DNA of 6,439 nucleotides, taken from positions 1 to 6,439 of the forward strand of contig JAIBDV010000183.1 of assembly GCA_024686055.1 (NCBI GenBank). The letters run 5' to 3'. The notes beneath the pieces were generated by a model. It was not told where the DNA came from. It saw only the letters and a list, made by a program, of their open reading frames with translations, and searched no databases. The DNA comes from Neptuniibacter sp. GTDB taxonomy: Bacteria; Pseudomonadota; Gammaproteobacteria; Pseudomonadales; Balneatricaceae. Shown piece by piece: positions 1-4,617 of this stretch; position 1 is the first letter of the stretch, and every line of letters begins with the position of its first letter. Position numbers and translations under genes: made by a program.

Positions 1-613
1 AGATTTTGGTGGAGTACTTACCGTCAACCAGCGCGGTGGTCCGATAGTTAGGCCGCCAGAAATCCATTACATCTTCCGCGTAATTACCCACTTCCGGCTC
101 AATCTCGACCAGCCGCGGATTGGCCGTCACCAGCATCGCCACAGCACCACAACCCTGGGTTGCTTCGCCTGGAGAGTCCAGATCATAGCGGGCAATATCG
201 GAGGCAATCACCAGCACTTTTTTCTCTGGCTGGCGTGCAACCAGAGCACAGGCCATCTGCAGCGCAGCTGTGGCACTGTAACAGGCCTGTTTCAGCTCAA
301 CGACACGGCAGTTTTCATGCAGGTTCAGCAGGCGATGAACATAAATGCCCGCTGACTTTGACTGGTCTATACCGGTTTCAGTCGCAAACAGCAGGGTACT
401 AACAGCATCCGTTCCCACGCGCTCGACCAGTGGCAGAGCGGCGTTGGCAGCCATTGTGACAACGTCTTCATCCGGCGCTGCCATACCCATTTTTTCTTGA
501 CCAATACCCTGATAATACTTTTCTGTATCGGTGTTCTGCACCTCGGCCAACGTTCGAAGATCGAAGTAATAGTTGGAGGTGTAAAAACTGATTTCGTCAA
601 TACCGACTGACAT
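1..613 (-). CDS. mvaS: Hydroxymethylglutaryl-CoA synthase, N-terminal part (cut by left edge)
   Basis: This enzyme condenses acetyl-CoA with acetoacetyl-CoA to give HMG-CoA, the first committed step of the cytosolic mevalonate pathway. The frame is open from an ATG at 613 to the window edge, giving about 204 residues of a protein that usually has about 380-460. The thiolase-fold active site is visible: the general base Glu79 in ATETGIDQSKSAG and the nucleophile Cys111 in ELKQACYSATAAL. These positions match the Glu79/Cys111 numbering of the characterised Gram-positive bacterial enzymes, which supports this start. Further family text is SDIARYDLDSPGEATQGCGA and the DFWRPNYR segment near residue 185. 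The third catalytic residue, a histidine near 233, lies outside the window. The gene starts 16 bases after the isomerase gene. A GAGGA ribosome-binding sequence (627-631) overlaps the isomerase stop but sits 13 bases from the ATG, which is long, and it could pair weakly with the TCCT just before the start. Identification is firm; only the downstream end is missing. Confidence 0.96.
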   Translation of the reverse strand, partial: MSVGIDEISFYTSNYYFDLRTLAEVQNTDTEKYYQGIGQEKMGMAAPDEDVVTMAANAALPLVERVGTDAVSTLLFATETGIDQSKSAGIYVHRLLNLHENCRVVELKQACYSATAALQMACALVARQPEKKVLVIASDIARYDLDSPGEATQGCGAVAMLVTANPRLVEIEPEVGNYAEDVMDFWRPNYRTTALVDGKYSTKI

Positions 614-629
614 AAGGAGTGCTCGATCC

Positions 630-1658
630 TCAATACTCTTCAAGAACCAGGGCCTGGTTCCGGTACAGGGCGTCAAAATCCGCTGCGCCTAACAGGAACA
701 TGGCAGTTACAAATTCACGTCGCAAACGCTCTATTACCGCAACCACGGCGTCTGCTGATTCCATGGCAGGCTTTAAAAACGGCCCCGCCATACCACAAAG
801 CGAAGCGCCGAGTATAACAGCTTTCGCCATATCAATCCCGTCCCGCACACCACCACTGGCGATAAAGGACGCCTGATCTTTATAGGGAGCAGCCAGTTTA
901 AGCGCCAACGGCGTTGGAATGCCCCAGTCCTGAAAACGTAGCCCCAGATCATCTTCACGGGGGTTACGGTGATGCTCTACCCGGCTCCAGGACAGCCCGC
1001 CACTACCCGCTAAATCAAAGTACTTAACCCCAACACTGAGGCCCGCTTTAATATCACTCGGTGACAGCCCGGCACCCACTTCTTTTAACAGAACAGGGAC
1101 TGGCATGGTTTCCACCAGGGTGCCGATCTCTTCTGTCAGGTGACGGAAATCGGTATCCCCTTCTGGCTGAACGGCTTCCTGCAGCGGATTAAGGTGCAGA
1201 TACAGCGCATCGGCTTCCAGAATATCAACCGCCTGCATCGCATGGCGGATACCCAGACCGCAATTAAGTTGCACCGCACCGAGATTAGCAATCAACGGTA
1301 CATCAGGGGCCAGTTCGCGTAAGCGAAAGCTCTCTTCAGCCGCCTGGTTGGTAAACATGACACGCTGCGAACCGACCGCCATCGCCACACCGGTACGCTG
1401 GGCAGCCTCAGCCAGGTTGCGGTTGATCTTACAGATCAGCTCATGATCACCACCGGTCATCGACGAGATCAGCAACGGAAAGCTGAGCTGACGCTCGAGA
1501 AACTCGATCTGCGGTTTGATATCGGCCAGCGCCAGTTCCGGCAGCGCTCGATGGGTCAGGCGAATCCGGTCAAAATAACGTTGATCACGATCCGTTGTCG
1601 GGTCATGTTCAATCGCCCGGATATGTTCGAGCTTGCGGTCGTTGGTCCGATCAGTCAT
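630..1658 (-). CDS. fni: Type II isopentenyl-diphosphate delta-isomerase (FMN- and NADPH-dependent)
   Basis: The enzyme interconverts isopentenyl and dimethylallyl diphosphate in the cytoplasm, supplying both C5 units for isoprenoids. It is the flavin-dependent TIM-barrel type, unrelated to the metal-dependent type I Idi. Counting from the GTG at 1661, visible family motifs are RKLEH near residue 9, SSMTGG (66-71, FMN site), MAVGSQR (94-100), HLNPLQEAVQPEGD (156-169, substrate and Mg2+ site including Gln161 and Glu167), KEVGAG (193-198), AGSGG with Trp225, and the phosphate-binding ASGGVRDG (268-275) and GMAGPFL (290-296). Its 342-343 residues are the normal length. Two starts are possible: GTG at 1661, directly after the reductase TAA, or ATG at 1658. 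I chose the ATG because a GGAA (1668-1671) lies 9 bases before it. The absence of any gap to the reductase gene implies translational coupling. The gene is also called idi2; function is assigned with high certainty. Confidence 0.96.
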   Translation of the reverse strand: MTDRTNDRKLEHIRAIEHDPTTDRDQRYFDRIRLTHRALPELALADIKPQIEFLERQLSFPLLISSMTGGDHELICKINRNLAEAAQRTGVAMAVGSQRVMFTNQAAEESFRLRELAPDVPLIANLGAVQLNCGLGIRHAMQAVDILEADALYLHLNPLQEAVQPEGDTDFRHLTEEIGTLVETMPVPVLLKEVGAGLSPSDIKAGLSVGVKYFDLAGSGGLSWSRVEHHRNPREDDLGLRFQDWGIPTPLALKLAAPYKDQASFIASGGVRDGIDMAKAVILGASLCGMAGPFLKPAMESADAVVAVIERLRREFVTAMFLLGAADFDALYRNQALVLEEY

Positions 1659-1661
1659 CAC

Positions 1662-2696
1662 TTAGCGTTCCAGTTTGATATGGGCTTCCATCAGCTCGCC
1701 CGGATTGGTTTGGGCAGCCAGCAGCGACAATTCACCACACAGCACGGTTGCGGCACAGATGGCCGCCAGCCGACGTGAGTTAGCGCCCGGCTCACGCGTT
1801 TCTTTACAGCCCAGCTGACGCAGGTTCTCTTCTACGAAATCCAGTCCCTTGCCATTACCCACAGTCCCCACAATCAGATTGGGCAGTGTGCAGGAGAAAT
1901 ACAGGTCGCCATCGCGTACCTCGGCATGCACGATCCCTTGCGAGCCCTCAATAATGTTTGCCGCATCCTGCCCCGTCGCCAGATAGAACGCCAGCAACAT
2001 ATTGGCATAATGCGCGTTAGCGCTGCGCAAACCACCGGCAATCATGGTACCAATCAGGTTTTTCTTTATATTCAGATCCACCACTTTTTCCGGGGTGGTC
2101 TTGAGTCGACGCTCACACAGCTCACGGGGAATGATGATCTCGGCAATCACATTTTTACCGCGTCCCAGAATACCGTTAACCGCCGTTGCCTTTTTATCGG
2201 AGCAATAGTTACCGGAAATGGAGCTATAACGCAGCTGAGGGTACTCGGTGAGCAACCAGGGGAACAGTTTATCCGCTGCGTTCGTCACCATATTGTGGCC
2301 CGAGGCATCACCGGTGGTGAATTCCAGCCTCAGGTAGAGCAGATTGGCGACAATCTGCGCATTCATGTCGATCAGCCGGGCAAACCGGCTGGACTGCGCC
2401 ACGACCGCCTGCAGATCATCCTGGCGGTTTTTAATGGACGTCAGTGCTGCCAGTGCTTCAGTGGCGTTATCCGCTTCCAGCAAAATGGAGCGCGTCATCC
2501 GCTCATCCACAATGGTGCAACGAATCCCCTCAGTCAACACAGATACCCGAGCACCACGGCCAACAGATGGCCAGAGTGGGGTTTCATAGGTTGCCAGAGG
2601 TACAGATACTTTTTCTTCCAGCACCGGGCCACAGATTTTTATCGGGCCAACATGGCGCATTGGGATAGGAGCTTGCTGAATTTTATGTGCTTTCAT
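1662..2696 (-). CDS. mvaA: HMG-CoA reductase, class I type
   Basis: The enzyme reduces HMG-CoA to mevalonate with two NAD(P)H. Counting from an in-frame TTG at 2711, the four catalytic residues are recognisable: Glu43 in PLATYETPLWPS, Lys173 in SGNYCSDKKATAVN, Asp249 in YLATGQDAAN, and His344 in MEAHIKLER. The nucleotide-binding segment is GDASGHNM (134-141). The alignment with human reductase through RFARL, SGNYC.DKK, GRGK, NAHYAN and DLYFSCTLPN places it in class I, not the Pseudomonas mevalonii-like class II. It is a soluble catalytic domain with no membrane anchor and only about 20 residues before the conserved core, shorter than the roughly 400 usual for bacterial and archaeal forms. The start is uncertain. 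I chose ATG at 2696 (344 residues); TTG at 2711 is the longest option, bounded by an in-frame stop three codons earlier, and ATG at 2660 is another. None has a clear ribosome-binding site. Minor oddities are KKATAVNG where the family has KKPAAxNW, and GGLRSANAH where human has GSIGGYNAH. It is the first gene of the mevalonate operon. Confidence 0.95.
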   Translation of the reverse strand: MKAHKIQQAPIPMRHVGPIKICGPVLEEKVSVPLATYETPLWPSVGRGARVSVLTEGIRCTIVDERMTRSILLEADNATEALAALTSIKNRQDDLQAVVAQSSRFARLIDMNAQIVANLLYLRLEFTTGDASGHNMVTNAADKLFPWLLTEYPQLRYSSISGNYCSDKKATAVNGILGRGKNVIAEIIIPRELCERRLKTTPEKVVDLNIKKNLIGTMIAGGLRSANAHYANMLLAFYLATGQDAANIIEGSQGIVHAEVRDGDLYFSCTLPNLIVGTVGNGKGLDFVEENLRQLGCKETREPGANSRRLAAICAATVLCGELSLLAAQTNPGELMEAHIKLER

Positions 2697-2722
2697 GATG
2701 TGCGCGATCAAAATGGGCGTTT

Positions 2723-2760
2723 AATCTGGCGACGGTGCCCGTAGTTGATAGCCCCAGATT
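2723..2760 (-). promoter_or_regulatory. Inverted repeat (hairpin) in the leader of the mevalonate operon
   Basis: AATCTGG and CCAGATT form a perfect 7-bp stem (2754-2760 with 2723-2729) around a 24-base loop. Inside the loop, ACGG and CCGT form a smaller 4-bp stem with a 3-base turn (2732-2742). On the coding (minus) strand the structure would begin about two bases after the inferred transcription start and end 26 bases before the preferred reductase ATG. There is no T-run after it, so it is not a standard terminator. A role in mRNA stability or translation control is inference; chance is possible for a 7-bp stem. Confidence 0.4.
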
Positions 2761-2768
2761 GCAGCGGG

Positions 2769-2797
2769 ATTTTATCGGTGGGGCCCAATTTTAGCAA
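2769..2797 (-). promoter_or_regulatory. Predicted sigma-70 promoter for the mevalonate operon
   Basis: On the minus strand, TTGCTA (2792-2797) and TAAAAT (2769-2774) are separated by exactly 17 bases and match the -35 and -10 consensus at 4 and 5 of 6 positions. The inferred transcript start is near 2762, giving a leader of about 65 bases to the reductase ATG at 2696. It lies in the only gap of more than 100 bases in the window (2697-2859), which fits a separate transcription unit for the three mevalonate genes. The GC-rich spacer (GGGCCCC) is slightly unusual. This was found by eye only. Confidence 0.5.
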
Positions 2798-2823
2798 ACG
2801 AAACAAGAGATAAGCGACGTAAG

Positions 2824-2853
2824 TACGCTCAGAGCACCCGCCTGGGCAGCGTA
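2824..2853 (-). other. Weak inverted repeat after the exported-protein gene
   Basis: TACGCT and AGCGTA form a perfect 6-bp stem at 2824-2829 and 2848-2853, with a possible inner CCC/GGG pairing. It begins six bases beyond the stop codon of the small exported protein, where a terminator would be expected. It has no T-run on the minus strand, so intrinsic termination is not supported; it could be a transcript 3' end structure or chance. Confidence 0.25.
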
Positions 2854-2859
2854 TCAGGC

Positions 2860-3291
2860 TTACTCGGTCAGCAGACGAAAGGTGCCGATATGCACCCGTT
2901 TTTTACGATTGTGACGATCAAAGGCTTTGAAGAAAATACCACCCGGAGCAAAACTGCCACCAAAACGTCCGGTAACGGTATAGGTCCAGTCATTTTCCGT
3001 CGCCTCTACAACATCAAAATTCAGGCTATCGACTTTCTTGCCTGACACATCAAGAATGTCCACTTCAATACGATGCCGCCCTTTGTCCAGCAGCAGATTC
3101 ATCACGAAAGTACCTAAAGCCCCTGGCTCGTTAGCACTGAGAATATTAAAGACGGAATCCGGCTGGGCAAAACCACCCACATCGACAGTGGTATTACAGA
3201 AATAGGTATTGGTGATATAAGCCGGCTGCAGGTATTTTCCTGCATTGGCAGTGCTGCAGAGTAACAATAAACCCAGCAATAACGTACGCAT
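2860..3291 (-). CDS. Small exported protein of unknown family (signal peptide, beta-rich)
   Basis: I do not recognise this 143-residue protein. Residues 1-17 are a clear Sec signal peptide: MR, a run of leucines, then a STANA cleavage site before Gly18. Cys12 lies within the hydrophobic stretch but is preceded by leucine, not Gly/Ala/Ser, so a lipoprotein site is unlikely. The mature part of about 126 residues has one cysteine (Cys32) and alternating polar and hydrophobic stretches, such as GRHRIEVDILDVSGKKV and WTYTVTGRFGG. This pattern suggests a small immunoglobulin-like beta sandwich in the periplasm or outside the cell. The C-terminal part is basic (HNRKKR, 127-132). The start at 3291 is well supported by AAGGG 8 bases upstream; a longer reading from 3336 would add 15 residues before the signal peptide and lacks such a site. 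The gene follows the FIST gene by 86 bases and precedes the mevalonate promoter region, so it may be the last gene of the signalling group. No function can be assigned. Confidence 0.85.
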   Translation of the reverse strand: MRTLLLGLLLLCSTANAGKYLQPAYITNTYFCNTTVDVGGFAQPDSVFNILSANEPGALGTFVMNLLLDKGRHRIEVDILDVSGKKVDSLNFDVVEATENDWTYTVTGRFGGSFAPGGIFFKAFDRHNRKKRVHIGTFRLLTE

Positions 3292-3299
3292 CTCAGAAT

Positions 3300-3304
3300 C
3301 CCTT
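3300..3304 (-). promoter_or_regulatory. Ribosome-binding site of the small exported protein
   Basis: AAGGG on the minus strand lies 8 bases before the ATG at 3291. It is the best-placed ribosome-binding sequence in the window and decides the start in favour of the signal-peptide reading over the longer in-frame start at 3336. Confidence 0.7.
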
Positions 3305-3331
3305 ACTGTGCTCAGCCAAATCAGAGCGGGC

Positions 3332-3337
3332 ATCATA
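3332..3337 (-). promoter_or_regulatory. Possible -10 element before the small exported protein
   Basis: TATGAT on the minus strand matches the -10 consensus at 5 of 6 positions and sits about 40 bases before the start codon at 3291. No convincing -35 hexamer lies 16-18 bases upstream (the best TTG is 12 bases away), so this is only a candidate; the gene may be transcribed by read-through from the FIST gene. Confidence 0.22.
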
Positions 3338-3377
3338 GCGAACGCATTCGGACAACGGAAGCATCCTTAAGGCCCGA

Positions 3378-4523
3378 TCAGTCACGACAACGACCAATGG
3401 CAACCCCGGTAAACGTCTGATTAAGATGCATGCCCGCAAACTGCTCACCGTAGGTATTAAAGCCAACCACTCTGAACCGCTGCAGCATCGCACTGACCGG
3501 CGCGATACGTCCCGTCAGTTCAAGCTCCATCCGACGTAGCACGCAGTCACAGCCAATAATCATTTCGGGCTCACCCAGTTCCAGCACAATATCTTCCAGC
3601 AGCTGTCGGGTATCTTCCACAATGTCGCCCGTCTGCATCACCGTCAGGACAATACCGCTTTCTACCGCACAGTAAAAACTGAGACTGTTATCCGGGTTAG
3701 CTTTCTGAATGGAGCGAACATAGTATGCCTCACCCAACTTTACCGCGATGGGGTGCAGGGCAAACACAGTGTGGTCCAGCGCCTCCAGCGGTACGCCTAC
3801 CGCATTGGCATAACTGATTGCCGCCGGTTCAGCATTCAGCTCAATGACCTGACGCTCACCACAACGGGCCTGAGTAACCACCAGTTTTTCTGCGGTTGGG
3901 GTCATATGGTGAGTGCTGAATACTTTGAACTCACAGCGGGTATTAAACAACAACAGCACCGCCGCATCCGTATGGAAAGCCCCATCAAAATACACATGGG
4001 TATCCACCAGGTTAAGGGCGTCCGCTGCAGAACCCCCAAAATGGGGAATACTGCCCAGCGCTGCATTCAAGGTCGCCAATACCTGCTCTTCCAGTACGGA
4101 CAGGCCATCGAGCAAGGTCAAGGCAAAGGTATGCCCGGTAATTGGCGCGATACGACGCTCCCGGCAGCGCATCATCAACTGCTCAACAACCCCCTGGGCA
4201 TCCGTCAATTGAAACTGCTGCAGATTACAGATCAGTTGCGCCTCAACAGCAAAACGCTGATTATCAAAACCAATCGCCGAAATACAGTGTTTACCATAAC
4301 CCTGCGGGGTAATTTCTCCTGCCGTGGTACAGCCCACCAGCGGTACATCACCCAGCCTCCCCTTTAATGCTGCCGCCAGCTCTGGCAGGTCATAGTCAGG
4401 CGAACAGAAAAACAGCACAAATCCAATACCCGGCTGGCAAAGCTGTAGCGCCAGCGCTTGCGCAGCCTGCTGGGCATCAGTGTGATCGGTGGCGGCGGAG
4501 ATCATCCGCAACTGAGTGGACAC
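3378..4523 (-). CDS. FIST-domain sensor protein, NosP-like
   Basis: This is a 381-residue cytoplasmic protein with no signal peptide or membrane helix, made of a FIST N domain (about 30-220) and FIST C domain (about 225-370). Recognisable text includes PLVGCTTAGEI (61-71), HFGGSAAD (161-168), FSTHHMTP (202-209), HPIAVKLGEAYYVRSI (257-272), IIGCDCVLRRMELE (322-335), and GFNTYGEQFAGMHLNQTFTG (354-373). FIST domains bind small ligands. A FIST subfamily, NosP, is known from Pseudomonas, Legionella, Vibrio and Shewanella as haem-based nitric-oxide sensors that control partner histidine kinases or cyclic-di-GMP enzymes. The CDCxLRRxE and TYGEQ...H.NQT segments resemble my recollection of NosP, so I favour that subfamily. 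Candidate haem ligands are His205/206, His251, His257 and His366; I cannot say which. The GTG start at 4523 has AGGT 9 bases upstream; an ATG six codons later (4505) has no such signal. The upstream gene, 94 bases away on the same strand, encodes a PAS-GGDEF-EAL protein, the likely partner. FIST is firm; haem and NO binding are inferred. Confidence 0.92.
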   Translation of the reverse strand: MSTQLRMISAATDHTDAQQAAQALALQLCQPGIGFVLFFCSPDYDLPELAAALKGRLGDVPLVGCTTAGEITPQGYGKHCISAIGFDNQRFAVEAQLICNLQQFQLTDAQGVVEQLMMRCRERRIAPITGHTFALTLLDGLSVLEEQVLATLNAALGSIPHFGGSAADALNLVDTHVYFDGAFHTDAAVLLLFNTRCEFKVFSTHHMTPTAEKLVVTQARCGERQVIELNAEPAAISYANAVGVPLEALDHTVFALHPIAVKLGEAYYVRSIQKANPDNSLSFYCAVESGIVLTVMQTGDIVEDTRQLLEDIVLELGEPEMIIGCDCVLRRMELELTGRIAPVSAMLQRFRVVGFNTYGEQFAGMHLNQTFTGVAIGRCRD

Positions 4524-4552
4524 GAGTGGTATACCTGAAGATTACTAACAGA

Positions 4553-4610
4553 CTACCAATTTTAGGTAGCCGGCGACGAAGTTAACATTGTACTTCGGAC
4601 CCTGGCTACC
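4553..4610 (-). repeat. Competing inverted repeats between the GGDEF-EAL and FIST genes
   Basis: GGTAGCC (4565-4571) and GGCTACC (4604-4610) are perfect 7-bp complements. Inside them CGAAGT (4577-4582) and ACTTCG (4592-4597) add a 6-bp stem closing a 9-base loop, so the whole folds as one long interrupted hairpin. A third arm, CTACC (4553-4557), can instead pair with GGTAG at 4565-4569 across a 7-base loop, so the two structures exclude each other. On the minus-strand transcript the long hairpin starts 7 bases after the GGDEF-EAL stop and the third arm ends 29 bases before the FIST GTG. No T-run follows either stem, so a standard terminator is not supported. It could be a transcript-processing or attenuation element, a transcript 3' end, or a dispersed repeat. 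Confidence 0.55.
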
Positions 4611-4617
4611 GCTATGA

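Noticed and set aside
367..633. An 88-residue minus-strand frame overlapping the start of HMG-CoA synthase
   Set aside because: It is a different frame of the same strand; the synthase frame carries Glu79 and Cys111 and runs open to the edge.
1662..2711. A mevalonate-degrading (class II) HMG-CoA reductase
   Set aside because: The sequence follows class I motifs, and the adjacent synthase and isomerase point to biosynthesis, not catabolism.
1926..2744. A 272-residue open frame on the plus strand opposite HMG-CoA reductase
   Set aside because: It is a shadow of the reductase gene in another frame: its translation has no recognisable domain and is rich in Gln, His and Arg, as expected from an antisense reading, while the minus strand carries an intact enzyme with all catalytic residues.
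3241..3291. Lipoprotein signal around Cys12 of the small exported protein
   Set aside because: The residue before the cysteine is leucine; lipoproteins need a small residue there. An ANA cleavage site for ordinary signal peptidase is present instead.
3753..4367. A 204-residue open frame on the plus strand opposite the FIST gene
   Set aside because: It has the same antisense-shadow composition and no family motifs; the minus-strand FIST protein explains the region fully.
4565..4610. Reading the 7-bp inverted repeat as a rho-independent terminator of the GGDEF-EAL gene
   Set aside because: Neither strand has a T-run after the stem, and the stem is interrupted by an internal loop, so I list it as an inverted repeat of unknown role.
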